This document shows, in pieces, positions 25,718 to 33,568 of a stretch of DNA of 64,000 nucleotides. Under the pieces are notes generated by a model. That model worked only from the letters and a program-made list of their open reading frames with translations. It was not told the DNA's origin and made no database searches. Position numbers and translations under genes: made by a program. The stretch lies in NCBI GenBank assembly GCA_046704385.1, contig JBJKSB010000055.1, forward strand, positions 1 through 64,000, read 5' to 3'. Each line of letters starts with the position of its first letter. The stretch's first letter is position 1. Origin of the DNA: GH45 sp046704385 (GTDB taxonomy: Bacteria > Bacteroidota > Bacteroidia > Bacteroidales > SZUA-534).

Positions 25718-25952
25718 TATAGGGCTTTTTTCAAAATTAATAAAATCTTATGCGTTTGCAATACAGACACAAAATCATGCAAAACGAGACCTTATCGATG
25801 TTTCAAGTGAAATAAAAAAATCAGAAATATATTATTTTGTTTCTATAGAAATTTTAGTTATGCAATTCTTATTTTCTAATTATTCGACAAAACTCTAAAA
25901 GAATAAATCACCCTGGTTCAATAAAAATCCATCATATTTTGTCGAACCAAGG

Positions 25953-26444
25953 TTATTCCCCATTTATTTCATCTTCAATAAAATCATCAACGGAAAGAAA
26001 TGGTGCTGCTTCCAGTTCCTGAATTTGCAGCAGATTAATCAGGGTATCAAGACCCTTTTCAAGAATAACTAATTCAGGAGTGTCCAGTTTATCAAGCTTG
26101 GTAGATAGCTTATCCTGTAACAAAGCAGGTATTTTCATCAACAATTTGTCCCCGTCCGAAGTAAGTGCAATATTCACTACTCTTTTATCACCAAATTTTG
26201 GCAACCGGGCCACGTAGCCTTTTTTTTCAAGACGGTCAATAATACCGCTAACCGTACTGGAATTCAAATTCAGGAATTTGCGAATGTCACCCTGAGTAGA
26301 TTGATAATTAGGACTATTTTGCAAAAAGTTCAGACACAATACCTGGGGAATACTTACTCCATATTCCTTTTGTATCTTTTTCGATTCAAGATTGATGGAA
26401 CGAATAATCTTTCGGATTTTTATCAGAATTTCAGTAGTATCCAT
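25953..26444 (-). CDS. MarR-family transcriptional regulator
   Basis: 163-residue winged-helix dimer. The recognition helix region is QGDIRKFLNLNSSTVSGIIDRLEKKGYV (about residues 56-83), followed by the wing with RLPKFGDKRVVNIALT. MarR proteins usually repress their own gene and a neighbouring operon and let go on binding a small ligand. Its promoter and that of the racemase operon share GTTTCTRYACGAACAA, supporting this. The acidic tail (SVDDFIEDEINGE) is longer than usual. The ligand may be a substrate of the adjacent racemase-symporter operon. Confidence 0.9.
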   Translation of the reverse strand: MDTTEILIKIRKIIRSINLESKKIQKEYGVSIPQVLCLNFLQNSPNYQSTQGDIRKFLNLNSSTVSGIIDRLEKKGYVARLPKFGDKRVVNIALTSDGDKLLMKIPALLQDKLSTKLDKLDTPELVILEKGLDTLINLLQIQELEAAPFLSVDDFIEDEINGE

Positions 26445-26472
26445 TGTAGTGATTTGTTACAAAATTAAAAAA

Positions 26473-26489
26473 GTTTCTGTACGAACAAT
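26473..26489. promoter_or_regulatory. Candidate MarR operator, autoregulatory copy
   Basis: GTTTCTGTACGAACAAT, ending about 29 bp upstream of the MarR start codon; same motif as at 25701. The position would overlap the promoter and fit autorepression. Confidence 0.55.
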
Positions 26490-26537
26490 AGAGAATCATT
26501 CAAAGACATAATATTTTTGTAAGTACTGTAAAATAAA

Positions 26538-26575
26538 ATCCCTGATGCAATTAAACGAACAATTACATCAGGGAT
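26538..26575 (-). terminator. Terminator after the GH115 gene
   Basis: ATCCCTGATG and CATCAGGGAT pair over 10 bp with an 18-base loop. On the reverse strand the tail is TTTATTTT. It lies 59 bases after the stop at 26634. Confidence 0.75.
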
Positions 26576-26633
26576 CATTCTTATTGTTTATATTCTGTAT
26601 ATCGGAAAGGAAATTCCTTTCATCAATCCTTTT

Positions 26634-29615
26634 TTACAAGTTATGAAAACTTTCTTCCGGTCCCAGGTAACTGGGTTTTAGTCCGCCGGTATCAATCAGT
26701 ATTTTTTCAACAACCACTCCCGGGTCGATCATCCAAACCTTCAACGTATGGTCACCTGCAGCCGGTATTTTAACCTTAACCTTACAATGACGAGCCTGAT
26801 TCAAAACGGTGTTATCCCAATCGGTATTGGAATAGGATATCACGTAATCGTCGGGAACAACCATAACATATTGTGGGTCCTGATCATCAAATGATACTGC
26901 CAATCGGATATCTCTTCCCGGCATAAAATTCAAGATGGGCGAAGTTACCAGGGTAATTTCTGCAGAGTCTTTTGAGAAAAAGTGTACGGGATATTCTAAA
27001 CAAGGCGCATCCTGTCCCGGGACGGCCGATGCCATATCAATAGGGGCCGTAGCTCTCATACCCGATAACGTTAATCCATAATCTTCAATTTTAATCCATT
27101 TGCGGTCATTGTTTTTAACATTGTTGGCAAAATGCTCCGCTTCTATCGAAACGTAACCACCACTTTCCACAAAGCCTTTGGCAGTTTCACGGTTTATGTT
27201 GCCAGGATTAAAAAGTTTAATGCCGATAGAAACTTTTTTACCGGCACCGGCTACTTTAATAGTACCTTCAGCATTGCCCTTGGGAAGGTTTGCCTCATCA
27301 AGATCAACAAAAACGCGTAAATCCTCATCCATAATACTGCCCTGAGTTTTACTTAATTTTAGCCAGGGGACACTTGAGGTAATCTTATAATCAAAAGCTT
27401 TTTTTCCTTTATTATAAATCTCAAAATAATGTTGACGATTACTGAAAATATCAAATTCAGGTAAAACAGGTGCTTCATCCGAACCCGGCCAGCTTTGGAC
27501 ACTACCTTCGATGGCAACCCCCATGTCAGCCTTATTCTTTACGGTTACTTTCTCCAGTTTAACATGCTTTAAACTGTTTTTTCTTGGTGGATTCCAACTG
27601 GTATAACCCAAATGGGTTTGATCCATAAAGTGTTTCCACCGGCCATCAGCATAAATATCGTTGTAGTAATTCATCATGGCGGTATCGGCCTGGAATAATT
27701 CCCCGGTTTTTTGAGCCATACAATTGGTACTGGCCCTGTCCTGTTTGGCGTATAAATTATTCTTGGCTACTGAAAGATAAAGTTCGTTTACAATGGAACA
27801 AACCTTTGTCGGGAATAACACTATTTCATAAAAAGCATCGCGCTTTTCTTCCGGAATTTTCTTATAAAGCGCTTCAGCCCGGGCTGCAATATCATCATAA
27901 TCGGCTACAACATTTTCAGCTTCATTATAATTTACCAGGCTATAAGTATCAGGTCTTAACGATTCGGGTTTCCGCCGTCCGTTATATCGGGTATATTTTG
28001 TTAAAATCTCTGTGATCTCTTCAGCATATTCGGGACCAAATTCACGGGTTGCCCATAAGCGCGTATATTCGTCAATATTATTATTAGTCCATTTGTTGGT
28101 ATTCCATGCCAGGTTCATAAAATACTCCATTGGCAATTCATAACCTTTAAAATGTCCCACATTTACAATCCAAATATCATCGGCACCATATTCTTTGGCC
28201 AACATCATCTGATCCCAGACTTTCGCAATGGGATTAGTATTTATCCACTCATAACTGCGCGGACCGCCATGATAATCGAAATGATAATAAACACCGGAAC
28301 CTCCGCTGCGTTTCCTCTCTTCAGCATTGGGGAGCCTGCGAACATTTCCCCAGTTGTCGTCGGCCCATAATAAAGTAATATTATCAGGTACTGTCATTCC
28401 TTCGTTGTAGTAGTCCATTATCTCTTTATACAAACACCACGATTGAGGTACTTTGGTAATATCAGAATCCATTTCCTGACGGATGATTTCCTGCTGCCGC
28501 TGAACAATTTTTTCAATCTGGGCAATATTGTCTTTCCGGCTTCCTTTTATCTCGGAATCATTAGCTCCACGGAGCCCCATGGTTATAATACTTTCATAGT
28601 CTTTGTTCCGCCGAATCCCTTCTCTCCAGAAATTTGCAAGGGTATCGGGATATTTGTAATAATCCCAGGCACCCAGAGTTTTGTAATAACGCCTGTCCCA
28701 TTCCTTTTGGGCCCGTAACATAGGCTCCTGGTGCGACGTTCCCATTACAATGCCGTATTCATCGGCCATTTTTGCATTTTTAGGATCGTCCTCGTTAAAA
28801 GCATTATTCCACATGGCTGGCCACATATAATTTCCTTTCATACGCAAAAGCAATTCGAAAATTTTTGAGTAAAACTCGCTGTTATAATTGGCTACACCTT
28901 TAGGAATTGGTGGATTTTCACTGGGCTTAACTGTTCCATATTTCTCCGCAACCCAACCTGATAAAGCAGGAGCTTCATCGTTAAGAAATATACCACGGTA
29001 TTTTACGGTTGGACTTTGTGAATAAATTCCTGGTTTTACATAAAGTGCATCTTTATGCTCAATGGGAACATCGGCCCACCAGTACCATGGCGAAACACCA
29101 ATTGATTCTGAGATATCATAAATGCCATAAATGGTTCCGCGTTTATCGCTCCCCACCACAACCAGCGCTTTTTCAACGCCCGGCATCGGATTATCAATGG
29201 TTTGAATAATAAAAGCCTCCCATTTACCTTCAATATTTTTAACATCCAACTTACCCTCTTTAATTAGTTGGTTAATAACCGGACTTTTACCCAGTGTTCC
29301 TGTAATTACAACAAACTTTTCGGAAGGCACCTTATTAAAAACCACTGTGGGCTCAGCCCCGGTAACCTTTCCAATATCGGATTTTAAATCGTTTAAAGTG
29401 CGTATTACTCCCTGGTAATCCGTTGAATCAATAAACAAATTAGTTGATTTGCCTGATGCCGAAAGCTGAAACATATCTTTACCTCCATGGGTCGAAATAT
29501 AGGTGGAGTCGTTAATACCAAAAGTATAAGCTGGTATTACGAATATTAATGAAAGATAAGCCCAAAAACGAAGCTTATTTTCCAGGTAACGGTTAGTTAA
29601 AAGTTTAAAAATCAT
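26634..29615 (-). CDS. Secreted glycoside hydrolase family 115 (xylan alpha-glucuronidase)
   Basis: 993-residue enzyme expected to remove (4-O-methyl-)glucuronic acid from xylan side chains. It has a membrane-spanning signal region (about residues 15-33), then an alpha/beta N-terminal domain (GTLGKSPVINQLIKEGKL) as in GH67/GH115. The GH115 catalytic barrel contains KYRGIFLNDEAPALSGW, RMKGNYMWPAMW, GIVMGTSHQEPMLR and DDIWIVNVGHFKGYELPMEYF. The C-terminal beta-sandwich begins near residue 830 (GYVSIEAEHFANN). The next gene upstream encodes a secreted SGNH hydrolase, so the two may act together on glucuronoxylan. No SusC/SusD pair is present. Confidence 0.93.
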   Translation of the reverse strand: MIFKLLTNRYLENKLRFWAYLSLIFVIPAYTFGINDSTYISTHGGKDMFQLSASGKSTNLFIDSTDYQGVIRTLNDLKSDIGKVTGAEPTVVFNKVPSEKFVVITGTLGKSPVINQLIKEGKLDVKNIEGKWEAFIIQTIDNPMPGVEKALVVVGSDKRGTIYGIYDISESIGVSPWYWWADVPIEHKDALYVKPGIYSQSPTVKYRGIFLNDEAPALSGWVAEKYGTVKPSENPPIPKGVANYNSEFYSKIFELLLRMKGNYMWPAMWNNAFNEDDPKNAKMADEYGIVMGTSHQEPMLRAQKEWDRRYYKTLGAWDYYKYPDTLANFWREGIRRNKDYESIITMGLRGANDSEIKGSRKDNIAQIEKIVQRQQEIIRQEMDSDITKVPQSWCLYKEIMDYYNEGMTVPDNITLLWADDNWGNVRRLPNAEERKRSGGSGVYYHFDYHGGPRSYEWINTNPIAKVWDQMMLAKEYGADDIWIVNVGHFKGYELPMEYFMNLAWNTNKWTNNNIDEYTRLWATREFGPEYAEEITEILTKYTRYNGRRKPESLRPDTYSLVNYNEAENVVADYDDIAARAEALYKKIPEEKRDAFYEIVLFPTKVCSIVNELYLSVAKNNLYAKQDRASTNCMAQKTGELFQADTAMMNYYNDIYADGRWKHFMDQTHLGYTSWNPPRKNSLKHVKLEKVTVKNKADMGVAIEGSVQSWPGSDEAPVLPEFDIFSNRQHYFEIYNKGKKAFDYKITSSVPWLKLSKTQGSIMDEDLRVFVDLDEANLPKGNAEGTIKVAGAGKKVSIGIKLFNPGNINRETAKGFVESGGYVSIEAEHFANNVKNNDRKWIKIEDYGLTLSGMRATAPIDMASAVPGQDAPCLEYPVHFFSKDSAEITLVTSPILNFMPGRDIRLAVSFDDQDPQYVMVVPDDYVISYSNTDWDNTVLNQARHCKVKVKIPAAGDHTLKVWMIDPGVVVEKILIDTGGLKPSYLGPEESFHNL

Positions 29616-29841
29616 AATATTTAGTTGTTTAAGTTGTACGTTGTTTGCTGACTAATTGTAATCCTGCCCTTTCCCTTATTCAATTTTAATCCGAATTTAT
29701 TATTTTTTTCCAACTTTTTAGGTAATAACTCAGGTTATAAAAAGCATGATTGGTTATGAACAATTACTACGCAACAATACTTAACCCATTTTAAATAACG
29801 AAATTCATATCAAAAAAATTAAATAAAATGTTTAACGGGAG

Positions 29842-31308
29842 TTATTCTTTTACAAATTTCAAAACCTTGTATTCATTATTGCCGATTATTTTGATAAAAT
29901 AAACTCCATGTTCTAAACTTCTGATATCGATGGTTGGCGTAATTGTCTGTTCTTTTTTAACTAGCTGGCCGTTTAAATTGTACATCAACCAGGTACCTTT
30001 AAAACCAGAAGGTAAGCTTAAATTGATATAATGAGATGCGGGATTTGGGAATAAATCAATATTTGACAGACTTTTTTGATTTTTAATTCCGGTTTCTTTT
30101 TCATAAACTCTTAAATTTATATTCGCAACAATATCACCATAAGTGGCAGATATTTTATTCACACCGGCTGTATCACTTTTAAACCCGATTGTATTATCTC
30201 CGGCATCAAAAAGCTGCCCCTCTCCTTCATTGAGCGACCAGTTTAAATCTACAATTATTCCGGATATCGGATATTTGTACTGGTCAAAATAATTGGCAGT
30301 TAACAGGCAGGTATCTCCAGTTTCAATTCTGGACAGCGATTTTCCCAGACTCATTCGGGTTACCTCAGGCGTATAAATTGAAACCTTATAATGAACTGTA
30401 TCAGAATATTTATCATTTTTGGCAATCATTGTATACACGGTATTTTCATCGGGTGATACTTTTACAGAACCCATACTATCAACTATTTCGCCATCAAAAT
30501 AAACTGTATCAGCATTTATAGTTTCCCACTCAACTGTGGTGGTATCGTTTACGGTAATTAGCTGTCGGTCGGAAGTAAGTTTTGTAATAAATGGCAGGCC
30601 CGTTTCAACATTGTGAACCAGATCCGTTTCGATAATCTTATCACAGATCATTTGTGCCATATCTTTTGAACCCTGCACACCGGGATGAATTTTATCGGGA
30701 AATAAGTAAACACTATCAAGCAAGGGATGGTAAAAATCAATCAAGGTGGCATCGGTATTCGCTAAAACCTGATCGATTACAGGAATAACACCATTTACAA
30801 TAACAGAATCGCGAATATCCCAAACGACTGCGAAAGCCGGAGGAGGATAACAAACTATAAATTTAACAAAGGGGTTACGAACCCGGAAGGTATCAATCAT
30901 TGACATATAATCGCCATAAAATTCATCACCATACACATCCCAATTGTAAGGTTTTGTATCGTTGGTTCCCAACAAGATCAGACAAATATTCGGAGCAAAA
31001 GCCATCGCATTGGTAAACTCCTTTTCATTCCATAAAGGATAATCGCCATGTTTTAGCATGGTCCGTCCGGAGTTTCCAAAGTTTTTAACTACACAAGTAT
31101 CTCCATATTTTTCCTGTAACATAACTCCCAACTGGGCCGGATAACTCTCTGTGGATGGGTCAGATACCCCAGCTCCATAAGTAATACTGTTACCCATACA
31201 GGCAATTCGCACCTGGTATTCCTGTGATGATGCAGTAAGTGAAGCTGCAAAAAATGTAATTATGATTAATAAAACTTTTAAAATGTTTTTGTTGCTAATA
31301 CTGTACAT
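29842..31308 (-). CDS. Secreted SGNH/GDSL hydrolase with T9SS sorting domain
   Basis: 488 residues from the ATG at 31308, which gives a normal signal peptide (ending in LTASSQ); the ATG at 31344 would make it unusually long. The catalytic domain shows block I MGNSIT with the nucleophile Ser, block III LLGTNDT, and block V PDKIHPG with the Asp-His pair (about residues 30-215). A middle beta-sandwich region follows. The last 70 residues are a type IX secretion sorting domain (LFPNPASHYINL, MYNLNGQLV, GVYFIKI, KVLKFVKE), so it is exported and surface-attached or released. It is likely a carbohydrate esterase; the neighbouring GH115 suggests xylan. Confidence 0.92.
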   Translation of the reverse strand: MYSISNKNILKVLLIIITFFAASLTASSQEYQVRIACMGNSITYGAGVSDPSTESYPAQLGVMLQEKYGDTCVVKNFGNSGRTMLKHGDYPLWNEKEFTNAMAFAPNICLILLGTNDTKPYNWDVYGDEFYGDYMSMIDTFRVRNPFVKFIVCYPPPAFAVVWDIRDSVIVNGVIPVIDQVLANTDATLIDFYHPLLDSVYLFPDKIHPGVQGSKDMAQMICDKIIETDLVHNVETGLPFITKLTSDRQLITVNDTTTVEWETINADTVYFDGEIVDSMGSVKVSPDENTVYTMIAKNDKYSDTVHYKVSIYTPEVTRMSLGKSLSRIETGDTCLLTANYFDQYKYPISGIIVDLNWSLNEGEGQLFDAGDNTIGFKSDTAGVNKISATYGDIVANINLRVYEKETGIKNQKSLSNIDLFPNPASHYINLSLPSGFKGTWLMYNLNGQLVKKEQTITPTIDIRSLEHGVYFIKIIGNNEYKVLKFVKE

Positions 31309-31734
31309 GATACGGACTAATATTATGGTTAAATTGAAAGTCATTGGATAAATTTAATAGATTTCAGAATATTCCGGCCATAAAAAGGTGCTTTTTATAT
31401 TAAAAAACTTCAATTAAAATTGTTTATAAGGCCCTCAATTGATATAGGGAATTCACCATTTGCCAGAAAATAATCTGTACGATGTTATAGAATGTGCGGT
31501 TTAGCATAAAAGTGAGTTTAAAAAGTCTCATCATTTATCAATAACTACATGCAAAGTCTTGGATTTGTATATTCCATTAAATATTTATTAACTGTACAAA
31601 ACACTAAAATTCCTTAAAAAACAGTTTACGTATTATTCTTGTTTTATGCCCTTACTTTCTATTTTCTTATCTAAAAACCATATTTTTTACAGTTTTTTAG
31701 TCATAACAGTCAGATTGCGTTAATTTCAAATGTG
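31309..31734. other. Intergenic region left of the restriction-modification cassette
   Basis: About 425 bp of A/T-rich DNA before the M promoter. I find no open frame, hairpin terminator or repeat of note. The left boundary of the cassette probably lies here, but I could not find a direct repeat matching the right side. Confidence 0.4.
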
Positions 31735-31781
31735 TTTGGAATATCAAAATTAATATGGTATTTTTGCATACTATAATTATC
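31735..31781 (+). promoter_or_regulatory. Promoter of the methyltransferase gene with an overlapping C-protein site
   Basis: TTTG (31735-31738), exactly 20 bp, then TATTTTTG (31759-31766): a perfect match to the Bacteroidota promoter TTTG-N19/21-TAnnTTTG. Directly behind it lies ATACTATAATTATC (31768-31781), which matches the controller site ATACTATAATTAGC at 13 of 14 positions. Because it covers the expected start of transcription, binding of the C protein there should repress M. Confidence 0.75.
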
Positions 31782-31799
31782 ATAATTCAAAAATAATAA

Positions 31800-32528
31800 G
31801 TGATCGAAATTCCTCATATAATCAAGTACATGGGTTCCAAAAGGAACATATTAGACTTTGTAGTTAGTACTATTGAAAATGTTACTCTGAATGAAAATCA
31901 AAGACTATATGATATATTCGGCGGCTCAGCAGTTGTTTCAGCTGCTTTTTGAAATAAACAACCTGTAACATGCAATGACATTTTACATTACAGGAATAAA
32001 AAAATATTACCTCTTTTTAAACAAAAATTTCTTTCACTTAAAGATTTTTACAACGGAGAAAATAATTCAGAATATAACCATCAGTTTTTAACTACTAATT
32101 ATTTAACCGTCTTAAAAAACATAGAACCAAATTCTATTGTCTATGCTGATCCTCCATATCAATTTGTTCATTATAGCAGGTTTTATCACGCATTAGAAAC
32201 ATTGGTAAAATACGACTACCCTTATATAGAACATAAAGGAAGATATCGAAATGATAGGCATCAATCTCCTTTTTGTATTAGGACAAAGGTGAAAAAAGCG
32301 TTCACTAATATGTTCGAACCTATTTTTAAAAGCAACGGCACACTTGTCTTAAGTTATAGCGATACAGGAATGATTTCGCTTGACGATTTAATTTCTTTGG
32401 CTAAAGTATGCTTTAAAAACTATATTATTTCTTTTAAAGAAATTGATTATAAACATAGTACAATGGGAAGACAAAAAGATAAAAGTCGTGATGTAAAAGA
32501 AGCTTTGTTAATTTGTCAACCAGTTTAA
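31800..32528 (+). pseudogene. D12-class DNA adenine methyltransferase (M of the RM cassette), disrupted
   Basis: The frame starts at GTG 31800 and reads VIEIPHIIKYMGSKRNILDF (AdoMet-binding motif), then YDIFGGSAVVSAAF, an in-frame TGA at 31950-31952 (codon 51), and continues in the same frame. It then shows ADPPY (catalytic motif IV), YHALETLVKYDYP, SPFCIRTKVKKAF and LVLSYSDTG to a TAA. The segment between the two halves is far too short: DPPY comes only about 65 codons after the AdoMet block, where relatives have well over 100 more residues including the target-recognition part. So there is a nonsense codon plus an apparent in-frame deletion. It overlaps the convergent R gene by 4 bp. The enzyme is almost certainly inactive. 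Confidence 0.88.
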
Positions 32529-33115
32529 GAATTAGGCTCATATAAATTTGGAGAAATACCAAATACCAAAATAGGACAACCTCCGCCAGCTCCACCTATT
32601 ATTCGCGGTAGAAGTTTACTCATATGTGTTGTTGATGCACCATATGAACTGCCTTTGCCCAAAGAATTAAATATTACCTGGAGTTCTGAACACCTGGTAA
32701 TAATAATTGCAACACTTATTGCATCTCTTTCATAAAGCAACCTAAAATTATTCAGGTCCCTATTATAAAAGGGATCCTTATTATTCCATTCGATGTCTAA
32801 CGCAATCCTGTTTTTATAACAATCAATCTTATGTGTCGGAGTATATTTTTCGACGTTGTCAATTGTTATTTTTGTATCAAAATCATGTTCTTTCCAACCT
32901 TTCGCATATAAATAAGAATCATAATGATCCGATATTGGACTTTTTCTTCCTCCTGGAGTTAGAATTGCACTTTGCTTAAGCTTAAATGATTGTAATACAT
33001 TAATCAGATCTTGATATTCATTTGGAAAATCATTTTGCAGTTTAGCAATTGCATGTCTATATTCATGTATTTCATAGTTTTCTATAATATCCTAAGGTAG
33101 ATTTGCGATTGTCAT
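32525..33115 (-). pseudogene. BglII/BstYI-family type II restriction endonuclease (R), nonsense codon at codon 8
   Basis: The start is fixed by its coupling to the C gene: C ends TGA and R begins ATG at the next base. It reads M-T-I-A-N-L-P, then TAG (33092-33094), then 189 uninterrupted codons. The family signature follows: GGRKSPISDHYDSYLYAKGW, THKID, IALDIEWNNKDPFYNRDLNNF, VAIIITRCSELQVIF, YGASTTHMSKLLPRI and GGCPILVFGI. In BglII the catalytic residues are D, E and Q within this core; here the second acidic residue is Asp (DIEW) rather than Glu. Without suppression or restart no full enzyme is made. Restart would need a non-ATG codon, since no ATG follows the stop nearby. Confidence 0.88.
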
Positions 33116-33328
33116 TCAAAATAATTCTTTAATATCTATTGAAAGGGCATTAGCAATTTTTTCAATATTAATCAATGTAATATTTTTCTCAGCTCTTTCT
33201 ATCATACCAATATAAGTTCGGTGAAGTCCTGCTTTTTCTGCAAGTTCTTCTTGTGATAAATTATTTTGTTTTCTAAAATCTCTCACTTTTTTACCAAACT
33301 TCTTTAATATGCTAACTTCTGAAATCAT
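33116..33328 (-). CDS. Restriction-modification controller (C) protein, XRE-type HTH
   Basis: 70-residue dimeric DNA-binding protein. The lambda-repressor-like helix-turn-helix reads LSQEELAEKAGLHRTYIGMIERAEKN, the form seen in C proteins of type II RM systems. Its stop abuts the R start (TGAATG), the classical C-R arrangement in which C first activates and then limits R and represses M. Unlike R and M, this gene is intact. A TAnnTTTG -10 element (TAGCTTTG, 33347-33354 on the reverse strand) lies about 20 bp upstream of the ATG, giving a very short leader. Matching sites occur at both promoters of the cassette. Confidence 0.92.
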   Translation of the reverse strand: MISEVSILKKFGKKVRDFRKQNNLSQEELAEKAGLHRTYIGMIERAEKNITLINIEKIANALSIDIKELF

Positions 33329-33329
33329 T

Positions 33330-33392
33330 GCTAATTATAGTATGTACAAAGCTAATTATAGTATTCATTTTACACTACATACTAAAATTAGC
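33330..33392 (-). promoter_or_regulatory. C-protein operator array at the C/R promoter
   Basis: GCTAATTATAGTAT occurs twice as a direct repeat (33330-33343 and 33351-33364), 21 bp apart. An inverted, slightly altered copy, ATACTAAAATTAGC, is at 33379-33392. The two strong copies flank and overlap the -10 element TAGCTTTG; the weaker distal copy lies upstream where an activator could sit. The same motif recurs at the M promoter (31768). Confidence 0.78.
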
Positions 33393-33568
33393 ATTTCAAT
33401 CGAAGCATAAAATAAAATTAGCTGTTTTGCAATTCTGGAAATGCAGATTAATTTAAAAGAATTGCAAATCTACTAATTATAAACTGAGTCAACTTGATAT
33501 ACAATGGATCAATAAATTAATAATAGTATTGTTCACCCATAAACATTGCAATAAAATTAATTCTCGTA

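Noticed and set aside
25644..25898. 84-codon forward frame between the small Cys protein and MarR
   Set aside because: It covers the candidate MarR operator and a divergent start region, and its composition is simply A/T-rich.
32201..32528. Treating the 3' half of the M gene as an independent small gene starting at TTG 32202
   Set aside because: The frame continues upstream to the DPPY motif and the AdoMet motif, so it is the tail of a disrupted methyltransferase.
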